Positions 44,426 to 53,919 of a DNA stretch of 64,000 nt are shown here, piece by piece. The stretch comes from Vibrio barjaei (lineage in GTDB: Bacteria > Pseudomonadota > Gammaproteobacteria > Enterobacterales > Vibrionaceae), in the NCBI RefSeq assembly GCF_001639065.2, contig NZ_LQXO02000039.1, positions 1-64,000 on the forward strand, written 5' to 3'. A program made the translations under genes and the position numbers. How positions within the stretch are numbered: the stretch's first letter is position 1; every line of letters starts with the position of its first letter. A model generated the notes under the pieces. It was not told the DNA's origin and did no database searches. It saw nothing but the letters and a program-made list of their open reading frames with translations.

Positions 44426-45183
44426 CGCGCAGTCAGTACAGACCTAAACACTCCTTTAAGTTTAATTTTCGTTACCCGCCAATGAGTCACTGGTCTCATT
44501 GGCGCGGTGTCAAGAATATGCTCTTTTGCACGCTCATCAAAAACCACAGGGCCTCGGTGCGCCAGCAGAATCTGCTCGGCGTTTAAGTTATACACTTTCT
44601 CCACTGAGCTTCGATATTGATTGGGATGAAATATAGGAAATGGTGCAATGAGATGCTGCTTCACTTGCACCATTAAGTCCGCAACATAAACAATCGACTC
44701 ATTGGGGTTATAGACCGAGATATCTCGGTCTGTGTGACCCGGCGTGTCAAGTATTTGCCAATCATCAAATAACGGTACGGTATCGCCATCAATCAATTGG
44801 TAATCCGCATTTAACGCCTTGTTGTACCAGAGGTTCTTTCTAGGTTGCCCTAAGCGCTTCGCCATATACCAAGCCAAAACTAAGTCTGTAACATGCATCA
44901 GAAAGCCATCGATCCCAGAATACCAATCTCGCTCTTTGGCTGCAGAGACAATTTTAGCCCCTGTAATGGCTTTAAGCCGATGGGCAGCTCCAGCGTGGTC
45001 TGGATGCATATGGGTCACGACGATAACTTTTAAATCAGAAACTTGCCTCTGTAAATCATCGGTGATAAAACGCAGTATAGTGCCCACGTCAGCTCGGCTT
45101 GCACCGTCTAACAAGAGCAATTTATCTGGATACTCAACCAAATATATTTGTTGTATATATCCTTTAATATGATGAATCTTCAT
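44422..45183 (-). CDS. metallo-beta-lactamase fold hydrolase
   Basis: A 253-residue protein with the zinc motif THMHPDHAG (residues 57-65), a DTPGHTDRDISVY segment near 141-153 with the second His, an Asp in VADLMVQ and the last His in LAHRGP. No signal peptide. This is the glyoxalase II/quorum-quenching lactonase-like family. The substrate is unknown. Confidence 0.8.
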   Translation of the reverse strand: MKIHHIKGYIQQIYLVEYPDKLLLLDGASRADVGTILRFITDDLQRQVSDLKVIVVTHMHPDHAGAAHRLKAITGAKIVSAAKERDWYSGIDGFLMHVTDLVLAWYMAKRLGQPRKNLWYNKALNADYQLIDGDTVPLFDDWQILDTPGHTDRDISVYNPNESIVYVADLMVQVKQHLIAPFPIFHPNQYRSSVEKVYNLNAEQILLAHRGPVVFDERAKEHILDTAPMRPVTHWRVTKIKLKGVFRSVLTAR

Positions 45184-45292
45184 CTTTCACCAACTGGTCT
45201 GATGTCTTTTCACCAAGATAGCCTTCGGATAACATTTTTGCAACATAAACATCATTCATCTATGTTGAATTGATAAGGGTCTAGGAATATTT

Positions 45293-46009
45293 ATGAGTAC
45301 ATTAATTGCAGGTCATCGCGGTGTTGCTGGAACCCATCCAGAAAATACCTTAGCGAGTGTTCAAGCCGCAAAAAGAGCGGGCCTCTCCTGGGTTGAAGTG
45401 GATATTCAACCAACTAAAGATGACATACTAGTGGTTTGTCACGACCACACTATTAACCGATGCAGTAATGGCACTGGCAGAATAGATGAATTAACATTCG
45501 AGCAACTTAGTCAGTTCGACTTTGGGTCATGGAAAGCGCCACAGTTTGCTGGTGAGCGACTAATGACCTTCGATGAATTACTCAATTACTGCCTGACTAA
45601 CCAACTGAGCATCAATATTGAGGTCAAGGTTGATAAACATGATGCAGAGCACGTCGTTGCTCTACTTGCAGAGCGGCTCAATGCTAGTGAGATAGACCGA
45701 GAACAGTTGCTTATCTCAAGTTTTAGTGGTGAGGTTATGCTTGCACTGCATCAAGCAAAACTTGGCGTGCGCCTGGGCGTGTTGGGTAACAGACTTAATA
45801 ACCGTCTTTTAAAAACTATTGATGAGGTCGAGGCATTCAGCTGCCATCTCAACTATCGTTGGCTTACCCAAAAGCACATTAGAACGTTGCGAGAGCGCGG
45901 CCTGCAGATCTGGTGCTATACCGTCAATAACCCGAAATCTTTTAAGCATTTACAGCAAGTTGATGCAATCTTCAGTGATTATCCGCAGCGATTTATGAAC
46001 TTAGTTTAG
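45293..46009 (+). CDS. glycerophosphodiester phosphodiesterase (UgpQ-like)
   Basis: A 238-residue GDPD TIM barrel. GHRGVAGTHPENT (7-19) holds the first His and the Glu/Asn, EVDIQPTKDDILVVCHD (near 36-52) the metal Glu/Asp and second His, and NIEVKVD a further metal-binding Glu. It lacks a signal peptide, so acts in the cytosol on glycerophosphodiesters. It overlaps the converging lysR gene by 17 bases. Confidence 0.9.
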   Translation: MSTLIAGHRGVAGTHPENTLASVQAAKRAGLSWVEVDIQPTKDDILVVCHDHTINRCSNGTGRIDELTFEQLSQFDFGSWKAPQFAGERLMTFDELLNYCLTNQLSINIEVKVDKHDAEHVVALLAERLNASEIDREQLLISSFSGEVMLALHQAKLGVRLGVLGNRLNNRLLKTIDEVEAFSCHLNYRWLTQKHIRTLRERGLQIWCYTVNNPKSFKHLQQVDAIFSDYPQRFMNLV

Positions 46010-46919
46010 GGGGCTTCATTGACGCAACCATATAATCAATAAATGCTCGTCTTCGAGCGGGCATGAACTTTGACTGGGGAAATTGCATCACTATTTCCCC
46101 TTGATACCGAGAGTTAATATGCCACTCTGGTAGCACCTGTAAGACCTCGCCTGCTCTCAAAGCTTTTTCCACCACAAACTCCGGGAAGATACCAATACCA
46201 ACTCCACTTTTCACTGCATTTAATCGCATCTCGGAGTGGTTAACAGAGTAGCGACCGTCAACTTGAACTTTGACGTTTTCTCCATCCTTGTTGAAAAGCC
46301 ATACGTTATCGTTTGGTTGCTCATTGAGAAATAAACAATTGTGATTCAAAAAGTTATTTGGATGGAACGGAATACCATGCTCTTGAAGATACGATTTGCT
46401 TGCACACAGCACAGCTTTGATTTCACCAAGCGTTTTTGCCACCAAGTTTTCTCTTGGGAAATGTGTCAGCTCGAAAACGATATCTAAGTTGTGACCAAAA
46501 GGATCGACGAACTCATCACTAACCAGTAAGCGAAGTTTTACCTTGGGATACAAATCGAGAAACGGCAGCATTAATGGTTCTAAAATATGGCGGCTGAAGG
46601 CTTTGGGTGCCGATATTCTCAGTTCTCCTAAGGCTTCTCCACCTTCCTGACTGGCAATATTAGCGATATCAGAAGCAGACTCCATGATTTTCTTACTGAA
46701 CTCGTACACTACCTTGCCAGTGTCCGTTGTTACCTGTTTTCTCGTTGTTCGTTCAAGCAGATCGGCATTAAGCGCAGCCTCAAGTCGACTGATTTGGCGG
46801 CTTACTCCTGATGGCGTCATACCTAGCCGCTGAGAGGCGGCGGTGAAGCTCCCAGCTTCAACAACTGTCACAAACGCAGCAATGTCCGGCAGAAGTGCCA
46901 TGAGTTTATTTGTGTCCAT
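45993..46919 (-). CDS. LysR-family regulator divergent from an EamA transporter
   Basis: A 308-residue LysR protein. HTH FTAASQRLGMTPSGVSRQISRLE near 25-47 and a substrate-binding domain after. The start could also be the Met at codon 7 (46901). It is divergent from the transporter gene 102 bases away and probably controls it. Confidence 0.87.
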   Translation of the reverse strand: MDTNKLMALLPDIAAFVTVVEAGSFTAASQRLGMTPSGVSRQISRLEAALNADLLERTTRKQVTTDTGKVVYEFSKKIMESASDIANIASQEGGEALGELRISAPKAFSRHILEPLMLPFLDLYPKVKLRLLVSDEFVDPFGHNLDIVFELTHFPRENLVAKTLGEIKAVLCASKSYLQEHGIPFHPNNFLNHNCLFLNEQPNDNVWLFNKDGENVKVQVDGRYSVNHSEMRLNAVKSGVGIGIFPEFVVEKALRAGEVLQVLPEWHINSRYQGEIVMQFPQSKFMPARRRAFIDYMVASMKPPKLSS

Positions 46920-47021
46920 CAGTCATAAGTCCTATGCATTTCGGAAGTATTATCACTTTGTTATTCATAAGTTAGCATATCGATAGAATTATTCACAAAA
47001 AATATTTAAGAGCAATTACAG

Positions 47022-47954
47022 ATGGATAGGAATTACGCACAAAGTTTCACAGTAAATTGGGCTATTATAGGGCTACTCGCAGTATCAATCGTCTGGGGAA
47101 CTAGTTACGGAACGTCAAAGCAGGTTCTTCAAACACTTACTGTCCCACAATTATTGTTCGCTCGTTTCGCTTTAAGCTCTGCCGTACTAGTCGTAATCCT
47201 ATATAAGAAAAAACTCTTCATTGAATTTACTAACAACGCAATTGGCTATCTAACGGTAGGCTTACTTACCGGCGCTATCTTGAGCTGCATATTCATTACC
47301 GAAACGTGGGCTGTCATGCTCGCTCAAGCAGGACAAGTCGCTGTCCTCATCAGTCTCTGTATCCTATTCACTCCATTCTTGGAAAAGGCATGGCTTAAAG
47401 TTTCATTACCTAAAGGACTGGTGGCATACTGTTTTATAGGGGTGATTGGTGTCGCTTTGCTTTCCAACGTGACTCAACAAGACTTTACTTTCAATTGGGG
47501 AATCGCATTAGTTCTAATTGCAGCCGTACTCAGAGCCATCATGGTTGTTACCTGCCGAAAAGCCTTCACAGGACGTGAGTTTAATACCGAACTGATTACT
47601 TTTATTCAACTCTCGGTTGTAACTGTCGTAAGCTTGTTATTAATGTTTAAAGAAGGGTCAGCTACCCACTTTACAACAACCATGATGCAAATTGATTGGT
47701 TCACCTTGAGTTGCCTAATTTACCTTGCTTTAGGTTGTACTCTTATGGCGTTTTTTCTGCAGAACTATGCCGTCAAATTTCTTCACGCAAGCCAAGCATC
47801 ACTTTTGATGGGGACAGAGCCATTATTCGGGTTGATTTTCGCGGCAGTTTTCTTGCAGGAGCAACTTACAAACCTTCAATGGTTGGGTAGTTTTCTTATC
47901 ATTTCCACCACTGTTGCAGCTTGTTACCAATTTTCTAAGCACAAACAGCCTTGA
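47022..47954 (+). CDS. DMT-superfamily permease (two EamA domains)
   Basis: A 310-residue inner-membrane protein with ten helices in two EamA repeats. It has SIVWGTSYGTSKQVLQ in the first and GTEPLFGLIFAAVFLQEQL near the end of the second, both family signatures. It exports an unknown metabolite (amino acid, nucleoside or drug). The divergent lysR gene probably regulates it. Confidence 0.85.
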   Translation: MDRNYAQSFTVNWAIIGLLAVSIVWGTSYGTSKQVLQTLTVPQLLFARFALSSAVLVVILYKKKLFIEFTNNAIGYLTVGLLTGAILSCIFITETWAVMLAQAGQVAVLISLCILFTPFLEKAWLKVSLPKGLVAYCFIGVIGVALLSNVTQQDFTFNWGIALVLIAAVLRAIMVVTCRKAFTGREFNTELITFIQLSVVTVVSLLLMFKEGSATHFTTTMMQIDWFTLSCLIYLALGCTLMAFFLQNYAVKFLHASQASLLMGTEPLFGLIFAAVFLQEQLTNLQWLGSFLIISTTVAACYQFSKHKQP

Positions 47955-48064
47955 TATCAGTCGATTTACCTAAAATGCGGCGCTTTTTTTGATTTACCTC
48001 AGGTCTAGCACGTAAACATAGGGTGTAAAGTGAGTGTCCCTGTTTCATAACGTGAAGTAATCCT

Positions 48065-49171
48065 ATGACACTAGTAAATACCGACCGCCTTGTTAACCAC
48101 TTCTTTGATCTTGTTAAAATCGACAGCGAATCTGGCAATGAAAAAGCCATTGCTGAAGCTATCGCTGAACAGTTGGGTGAGCTAGGTTTCGCCGTAAGCA
48201 AACTTCCTGTACCAGAACAGTATACTAACGGGTTTAATGTATATGGTCGCCTTGAAGGCACGCTTGAAGGTAGCATTGTATTCAGTGCTCACATGGACAC
48301 AGTAACTCCAGGTATTGGCATTGAGCCAATCATTGAAGACGGCATTATTCGCTCAAAGGGCGATACGATTCTTGGTGGAGACGACAAGTCTGGTATTGCA
48401 GCGGTAATGGAAGCAGTACGTTGCCTTAAAGAGCAAAACCGCGAACATAAAACTATCGAAGTCGCTTTCACCGTTCACGAAGAAGGTGGACTGTTCGGTT
48501 CGGAACACTTTGATATGTCCTACATCCAATCAAGCAACGCGATCGTACTTGATACTGGTGGCCCAATCGGAACCATCGTAACGGGTGCTCCGGGTCAACA
48601 AAAGATCGTTGCTAAAATCAAAGGTCGTCCAGCTCACGCAGGTCTGGCTCCCGAAGAAGGCATCAGCGCAGCAATGGTTGCTGCAGATGCTATCGCAAAC
48701 ATGAAGCTGCTTCGCATCGATTCGGAAACCACAGCAAACATTGGTTCTGTTAACGGTGGTCAAGCAACCAATATCGTAATGCCAGAACTAACTGTAGTTG
48801 CCGAAGCACGTTCACTAAACAGCGACAAGTTAACCGCTCAAGTTAACCATATGGTTGAAACTTTCCAAGCGTCAGCTGAGAAATTCGGTGCGGAAGTTGA
48901 AATCGAATCAACACGTGCCTACGATGCATTTGTTATCGCAGAAGACGACGCACATGTTCTGAAGATTAAGCAAGTCTTTGAAGCAAACGGCGTCGAAGCC
49001 AACACCAAACATACTGGTGGTGGTAGTGACGCGAACAACTTCAACGGTAAAGGCCTAACAACTGTGAACCTTTCTACTGGTATGGCAAAAGTTCATACTA
49101 CAGAAGAGTACATCGCTATTGACGATATGGTGAAAATCACTGACTTCGTTATTGGCTACGTAACGGCTTAA
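48065..49171 (+). CDS. M20-family peptidase T-like aminopeptidase
   Basis: A 368-residue cytosolic metallopeptidase. SAHMDTVTPG (near 76-85) holds the first zinc His and Asp, GGDDKSG near 107-113 the bridging Asp, and VHEEGGLFGSEH near 138-149 the catalytic Glu pair. HTGGGSDANNF near 319-329 carries the last His. Its length matches the PepT-like subgroup rather than PepT itself (about 410). Likely cleaves tri- or dipeptides. Confidence 0.87.
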   Translation: MTLVNTDRLVNHFFDLVKIDSESGNEKAIAEAIAEQLGELGFAVSKLPVPEQYTNGFNVYGRLEGTLEGSIVFSAHMDTVTPGIGIEPIIEDGIIRSKGDTILGGDDKSGIAAVMEAVRCLKEQNREHKTIEVAFTVHEEGGLFGSEHFDMSYIQSSNAIVLDTGGPIGTIVTGAPGQQKIVAKIKGRPAHAGLAPEEGISAAMVAADAIANMKLLRIDSETTANIGSVNGGQATNIVMPELTVVAEARSLNSDKLTAQVNHMVETFQASAEKFGAEVEIESTRAYDAFVIAEDDAHVLKIKQVFEANGVEANTKHTGGGSDANNFNGKGLTTVNLSTGMAKVHTTEEYIAIDDMVKITDFVIGYVTA

Positions 49172-49190
49172 ATCTAGCACTAGAACTTAG

Positions 49191-49226
49191 CGCTGCTTTT
49201 CACATATGTGGAATGCAGCGTTTTTT
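49191..49226. terminator. terminator after the PepT-like gene
   Basis: CGCTGC (49191-49196) and GCAGCG (49215-49220) enclose a further near-perfect pairing around CACATATGTG, followed by six T. It slightly overlaps the end of the converging gene. Confidence 0.85.
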
Positions 49227-49578
49227 ATAGCCCTTCGTATTCATCAATGGCGGCACGAGCTTCCACTAGCGTACAACCCGACTCATGCATCAGTTCTGCA
49301 ATGGTTACTTCAGGGTTTCGCTCTAATACTTGTTGAATAGGTGACTTATACTCCGATAACACTTTCTCTATCGCGACCGATATCCAACCTATACCAGCAT
49401 CTAATGCGAACGATGCCAGTTGCTCTTTACGACCAATAACGAGCCAATTGCGAGAGCGGCGGATACGTTTGAGCGTACATCCAGATTGGGAAGCGCTTGC
49501 GATAACTTGTGCTTTATCCTCAACTCGATGGACGAAGCTATTGAGACGAACTGATATTAAAAGCCGCGATGTTTCCAA
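49225..49578 (-). CDS. ribosome-recycling-factor-family-like small protein
   Basis: A 117-residue protein. RLNSFVHRVEDKAQVIASASQSGCTLKRIRRSRNW at its start and a helical C-terminus (TIAELMHESGCTLVEARAAIDEYE) resemble a Vibrio family usually labelled 'ribosome recycling factor family'. I do not think real RRF activity is shown. It starts at TTG 49578 with AAGG six bases upstream and overlaps the DUF3859 gene by 22 bases, so the two are coupled. Confidence 0.65.
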   Translation of the reverse strand: METSRLLISVRLNSFVHRVEDKAQVIASASQSGCTLKRIRRSRNWLVIGRKEQLASFALDAGIGWISVAIEKVLSEYKSPIQQVLERNPEVTIAELMHESGCTLVEARAAIDEYEGL

Positions 49579-49994
49579 AACTGACCTTCATCTCTTGCTG
49601 TAACTTTGAACTTCTTCTCCGCAATCACACGTCCTTGCATTTCAAGCACCATGCGCCACTCACCTAGGTTGCTTTCGAGGCCATCGATAGAGTGCAGCAG
49701 CTGAATGGTGTCACCCAGATAGAAATCCCAATCATTACTGCCGATATGCTCTTCACCATCAAAAGGTTCCAACACCTGTCCTTTCTTGCCAACGATGCCA
49801 GGATGGTAAATGCAGTATCGAACGCGCTCCCCTTTGGCCTTTTTGATATTAACAATAAAGCCAAATTCAATGTGCTCATCAGCTGGCACTATGGTGGTGA
49901 AATCTTGAATTTTAGGCAGCTCTTTAGAGCCTGAATCCCAAGTAGAATAGATACCATAAGACGTCATCTCGATGACGGGTGAACGTTTAGCCAT
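49557..49994 (-). CDS. DUF3859 protein
   Basis: A 145-residue soluble protein matching my memory of DUF3859: MTSYGIYSTWDSGSKELPKI at 10-29, EFGFIVNIKKAKG, YCIYHPGI and NDWDFYLGDT. The predicted fold is all-beta. No catalytic residues are evident and the function is unknown. It is transcribed with the downstream RRF-like gene. Confidence 0.72.
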   Translation of the reverse strand: MAKRSPVIEMTSYGIYSTWDSGSKELPKIQDFTTIVPADEHIEFGFIVNIKKAKGERVRYCIYHPGIVGKKGQVLEPFDGEEHIGSNDWDFYLGDTIQLLHSIDGLESNLGEWRMVLEMQGRVIAEKKFKVTARDEGQFWKHRGF

Positions 49995-50070
49995 TGTCCC
50001 ATTGAGCCTTTTATTTGATGAGCATTATTTGATACGTCATTAGCGTGACACAGCGCTATATTTAGTGCGT

Positions 50071-50439
50071 TCAGTCTTGCCAGCGAGCACGCATTTTAGC
50101 AATGACAGCATCACTAACTCCATGGATATTTTGGTATTTACCGATACAAACGATAATTTCCAAATCCGCATTGAATTGCTGCGCTAGCGTTTTGTACGTC
50201 TTCATTTCCCAATGTCGCACGAAGGTATTTGCCACTACTACATCCTCACCTTTGGCAAGAGCCTGCTTGACCTGCTTCTGGCACCATAAATGTGCTTGTT
50301 CAATCAGGCTAGGGTCATAGCAGTAGTCTCCGTGATCATTAACAAAATACATGTCTGCTTCGAAATGTTGTGCATCATACGTCTTTGCTAACGTTGTTTT
50401 TCCCGAGCCAGGTAAGCCCCGGATAAGCGTCAATTTCAA
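50071..50439 (-). CDS. small P-loop ATP-binding protein (AAA/zeta-toxin-like kinase)
   Basis: A 122-residue protein with Walker A GLPGSGKTTLAK (8-19), then FEADMYFVNDHGDYCYD with an acidic strand typical of polynucleotide kinase/zeta-like folds, and VVANTFVRHWEMKTYKTLA. It lacks an antitoxin neighbour, so a toxin role is not supported. Probably a small-molecule or nucleotide kinase. Confidence 0.7.
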   Translation of the reverse strand: MKLTLIRGLPGSGKTTLAKTYDAQHFEADMYFVNDHGDYCYDPSLIEQAHLWCQKQVKQALAKGEDVVVANTFVRHWEMKTYKTLAQQFNADLEIIVCIGKYQNIHGVSDAVIAKMRARWQD

Positions 50440-50573
50440 TTGTTGATACCTTCAAACGTATAGAGCCATGCATTGTACCCAATTTCAGGCTCAGTACACG
50501 GTTTGATTCGTTGGTCATACTCGAATTGAACTAAAATTAACTATCGACAAGCAAAAACGTTTGCGTTAACTTT

Positions 50574-50597
50574 AGATGTATAGACGTCCAGATGACC
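50574..50597 (+). promoter_or_regulatory. tandem MetJ boxes upstream of metA
   Basis: Three adjacent 8-mers, AGATGTAT, AGACGTCC and AGATGACC, match the MetJ consensus AGACGTCT at 6, 7 and 5 positions. They end 24 bases before the metA start, consistent with repression by MetJ-SAM. Confidence 0.7.
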
Positions 50598-50621
50598 AAA
50601 CATTAGCTTAGGGAGAAAGCT

Positions 50622-51563
50622 GTGCCAATTAAGATTCCCGATCAACTGCCTGCATCCAACGTATTGAGAAACGAAAATATCTTCGTGATGTCGGAGACCC
50701 GTGCTGCCACGCAGGAAATTCGACCACTCAAAGTACTGATCCTCAATTTGATGCCAAAGAAAATTGAAACGGAAACCCAGTTCCTAAGATTGCTTTCTAA
50801 TAGTCCACTACAAGTTGATGTCGAGCTGCTGCGCATTGATGACAGACCAAGCAAGAACACACCAACGGAACACCTAGATACCTTCTACCGTCAGTTTGAA
50901 ACGATCAAAGATCGTAACTTCGATGGACTTATTATTACCGGGGCACCACTCGGTTTAGTTCAATTTGAAGACGTGATTTACTGGGAACATCTGCAAACCA
51001 TTATGAATTGGGCTAATAAGCACGTAACCTCTACTCTGTATGTGTGCTGGGCGGCTCAAGCGGGACTGAAGCTGTTATTCGATTTGCCGAAAAGAACTCG
51101 CAAAGAGAAACTGTCTGGTGTTTACCACCATACTATTCAGCATCAATACCACCCGCTACTTCGTGGTTTTGATGATTCTTTCCTTGCACCCCATTCGCGC
51201 TACGCAGATTTCTCGCCCGAGTATCTGGAGTCACATACGGATCTAGATATTCTAGCGACGTCAGATGTAGCTGGTGTCTACCTTGCAGCAACCAAGGACA
51301 AACGAAATGTATTTGTGACAGGTCACCCTGAGTACGACTCACACACTTTACATGGCGAGTATGTCCGTGACCTTGGTGAAGGTATGGAGCCCGCAATTCC
51401 GGTCAATTATTATCCGAACAACAATCCTGATAATAAACCTATCGCGAGCTGGCGCAGTCATGGCCACTTGTTGTTTGCCAACTGGCTCAACTACTGCGTA
51501 TACCAGCAAACGCCTTACGATTTGGAACACTTCAGTGCAGATGCGTTTACCACAGACGAGTAA
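50622..51563 (+). CDS. metA: homoserine O-acyltransferase (succinyltransferase)
   Basis: A 313-residue protein of the MetA family. The nucleophile Cys is in LYVCWAAQAG (about residue 142), and the catalytic His/Glu lie in FVTGHPEYDSHTL (about 230-242). It starts at GTG with GGGAGAAAG upstream. It catalyses the first committed step of methionine synthesis, O-acylating homoserine. Succinyl- versus acetyl-CoA use depends on single residues and is not settled here, though succinyl is usual in Vibrio. Confidence 0.94.
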   Translation: MPIKIPDQLPASNVLRNENIFVMSETRAATQEIRPLKVLILNLMPKKIETETQFLRLLSNSPLQVDVELLRIDDRPSKNTPTEHLDTFYRQFETIKDRNFDGLIITGAPLGLVQFEDVIYWEHLQTIMNWANKHVTSTLYVCWAAQAGLKLLFDLPKRTRKEKLSGVYHHTIQHQYHPLLRGFDDSFLAPHSRYADFSPEYLESHTDLDILATSDVAGVYLAATKDKRNVFVTGHPEYDSHTLHGEYVRDLGEGMEPAIPVNYYPNNNPDNKPIASWRSHGHLLFANWLNYCVYQQTPYDLEHFSADAFTTDE

Positions 51564-51612
51564 AACTGTCTTGCGACCTATTTTCTAAATCCTGTCACGG
51601 CAACATCTACCC

Positions 51613-51635
51613 ATCTCCCCTGCTATAGGGGAGAT
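51613..51635. terminator. hairpin after metA
   Basis: ATCTCCCC (51613-51620) and GGGGAGAT (51628-51635) form a perfect 8-bp stem with a 7-base loop between metA and the converging small gene. There is no T-run. Confidence 0.6.
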
Positions 51636-51656
51636 ATCATCTGTATTCCTACGATT

Positions 51657-51908
51657 CTACTTCGCTAACAACGCTACTTTTTTCAAAAAGCTATCACGTA
51701 AGTGTTCTTGGTCGTATTCCAAATGATAGGTATTGTGAAAGCCCACTTTCAGCTCTACACCATTACCTCTCATATACACGTTATAACCATCATAATCTGA
51801 GAACGCTTCAACACCGCCATAGATCTTGCCAAACTCTGTATCAGTGCCATGTTCCATTATGTTGTCGTAGGCTTGAAGTACTTTTCCGGGGTCCAGTTCG
51901 TTTTTCAT
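51657..51908 (-). CDS. DUF3081-like small protein
   Basis: An 83-residue soluble protein beginning MKNELDPGKVLQAYDNI, with GVEAFSDYDGYNVYMRGNGVELKVGFHNTYH, which I recall as the DUF3081 pattern. A textbook AGGAGG precedes the start. It lies just downstream of fadD but beyond a terminator, so it has its own promoter. Function unknown. Confidence 0.75.
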   Translation of the reverse strand: MKNELDPGKVLQAYDNIMEHGTDTEFGKIYGGVEAFSDYDGYNVYMRGNGVELKVGFHNTYHLEYDQEHLRDSFLKKVALLAK

Positions 51909-51927
51909 CGCTGCCTCCTAATAAACA

Positions 51928-51950
51928 AAGCCACACTAAAAGTGTGGCTT
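51928..51950 (-). terminator. terminator downstream of fadD
   Basis: AAGCCACACT (51928-51937) and AGTGTGGCTT (51941-51950) form a perfect 10-bp stem with an AAA loop in the gap between fadD and the DUF3081-like gene. A T-rich stretch follows on the minus strand. Confidence 0.75.
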
Positions 51951-52002
51951 ATGAATATGCAGAGCGCCAATTTTATCCGGCTATTGCGTGAGCTGTTCGA
52001 TC

Positions 52003-53670
52003 TTATTCATCACGTAGAACTCGACGTAATATTTTACCCACGTTGGTTTTTGGCAGCTCATCTCTAAACTCAATCACTTTAGGGATCTTGTATCCTGTAA
52101 GATGCTGACGACAGTGTTTCTTAATGTCATCAACGGTAACTGGACCACTAGTCACTACGACTAACTTGACGCGTTCCCCTGCTACATCATCAAGCACGCC
52201 TACCGCTGCAGCCTCAACAATTTTAGGGTGTAACGTCGCTACCTCTTCAATTTCGGTTGGGAACACATTAAATCCAGAAACCAAAATCATATCTTTCTTA
52301 CGGTCTTCGATATAGAAGATGCCGTCTTCGTCCATACGACCAATATCGCCCGAATACAACCAGCCATCTTTGGTTAATATAGCGCTGGTTTCCGCTTCTT
52401 GCTTCCAATAGCCTTTCATTACTTGGTCACCACGGATTTGAATCTCTCCGACTTCGTTTACACCCAGTGGTTGACCGTTTTCATCTACGATACGCAGTTC
52501 AGTACTTGGCAGGGGAACTCCTACCGCAGGCACGTAGGATTGCTGTGTATGAACACCACCTGCAACTACAGGCGAGCATTCCGTCAAACCGTAGCCTTCA
52601 ATGATTGGCATCCCTGTAATCTTTTGCCATTCGTCTGCGATGTGTTTTTGAGTTGCCATGCCACCAGCAATGGTGAACTCAGCATTGGAGAAATCCAACT
52701 CTCTAAATTTGGCGTGATTGTTCAATGCCGCAAATAACGTATTAAGCCCAAATATCATCGTGAACGGATATTTACTTAAGTCACTGACAAAACTATTCAA
52801 ATCACGAGGGTTCGTAATCAAGAGGTTGCTACCACCCATGTACATCATTAACATCATACTGACTGAATTGGCAAAGATGTGGTAAAGCGGTAAAGGAGTC
52901 ACCGCACGCTCTTTGTCTTTAGAAGTTCTAGGACCGAAATGGCCATAGACTTGCAGCACGTTCGCAATGATGTTTCTATGAGTTAGCATTGCCCCTTTCG
53001 CAAGACCTGTGGTGCCGCCAGTGTACTGAAGATAAGCAAGGTCACCGCTTTCAATCAAAGGTGGGTTAAAGTCCATACGTTTACCGTCAGTAAGTGCACG
53101 TCTTAATGAAATCGCCCCAGGCAAATGGTACTTAGGCACCATTTTTTTCACGTACTTAACCACAAAGTTCACTAACGTTCGTTTATGTGGTGCGAGTTCA
53201 TCACCAATGCTCGTCAAGATGACATGCTTAATGCTGGTCTTAGCAATGACCTGTTGTAAGCTGTTACCAAAGTTAGTCACCGCCACAATGATCGTCGCAC
53301 CCGAGTCACGCAGCTGATGCTCCAGCTCTCTTGGCGTGTATAGCGGGTTGACATTAACCACAACAAGTCCTGCCTTCAACGCACCAAGAATGGTGATTGG
53401 ATATTGCAGTAAGTTCGGCATCATCAGCGCAATTCTATCGCCCTTTTTCGCCTTAAGTTCGTTCTGAAGATAGGCAGCAAAAGCATCACTTTTCTCGTTT
53501 AAGTCGCGATACGTGAGTGAATGTCCCATGTTGACAAACGCCGTGTTGTCCGCGAATTGCTCGAACGGCTTAACGAACATCTCATTGATGTTGGTGTATT
53601 GGTCGATATCGACAAACTCAGGAACATCATCGGGATACGTCTTTAACCAAGGTTTGTTATTTGTGCTCAT
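52003..53670 (-). CDS. fadD: long-chain fatty acid--CoA ligase
   Basis: A 555-residue adenylate-forming enzyme. The P-loop is YTGGTTGLAKGAMLTH (near 214-229), then GYGLTECSP (near 358-366) and the FadD signature GWLYSGDIGRMDEDGIFYIEDRKKDMI. The C-terminal NVGKILRR supplies the catalytic Lys. It activates imported long-chain fatty acids for beta-oxidation at the inner membrane. Length and motifs equal E. coli FadD (561). A FadR site would be expected upstream but I could not pick one out. Confidence 0.9.
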   Translation of the reverse strand: MSTNNKPWLKTYPDDVPEFVDIDQYTNINEMFVKPFEQFADNTAFVNMGHSLTYRDLNEKSDAFAAYLQNELKAKKGDRIALMMPNLLQYPITILGALKAGLVVVNVNPLYTPRELEHQLRDSGATIIVAVTNFGNSLQQVIAKTSIKHVILTSIGDELAPHKRTLVNFVVKYVKKMVPKYHLPGAISLRRALTDGKRMDFNPPLIESGDLAYLQYTGGTTGLAKGAMLTHRNIIANVLQVYGHFGPRTSKDKERAVTPLPLYHIFANSVSMMLMMYMGGSNLLITNPRDLNSFVSDLSKYPFTMIFGLNTLFAALNNHAKFRELDFSNAEFTIAGGMATQKHIADEWQKITGMPIIEGYGLTECSPVVAGGVHTQQSYVPAVGVPLPSTELRIVDENGQPLGVNEVGEIQIRGDQVMKGYWKQEAETSAILTKDGWLYSGDIGRMDEDGIFYIEDRKKDMILVSGFNVFPTEIEEVATLHPKIVEAAAVGVLDDVAGERVKLVVVTSGPVTVDDIKKHCRQHLTGYKIPKVIEFRDELPKTNVGKILRRVLRDE

Positions 53671-53919
53671 TGCTATTACACCTATTTATTTTATCTCGAG
53701 TACTCTAACGAAGTTCACACAATAGATATAGATTAGAGTCATTATTCTATCTTAAATGACTACTTTATAAGCAAAATGACTTGCTCGAACTTCACAACCA
53801 TCGTTAAGTTTTGACGATTCGCTCGCACGGTTACCCCGATTTCCTACGTTCGATACGACATCGACTTATGATGAACAGACGAAATCGCGGTTTGACATTA
53901 AGGAATTTGAAACAGAACT

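Noticed and set aside
49225..49578. True ribosome recycling factor
   Set aside because: Too short (117 versus about 185 residues) and lacks the long coiled-coil domain. The family label is only a name.
50071..50439. Zeta-type toxin of a toxin-antitoxin pair
   Set aside because: Only the P-loop fits. There is no antitoxin gene beside it and the protein is much shorter than zeta toxins.
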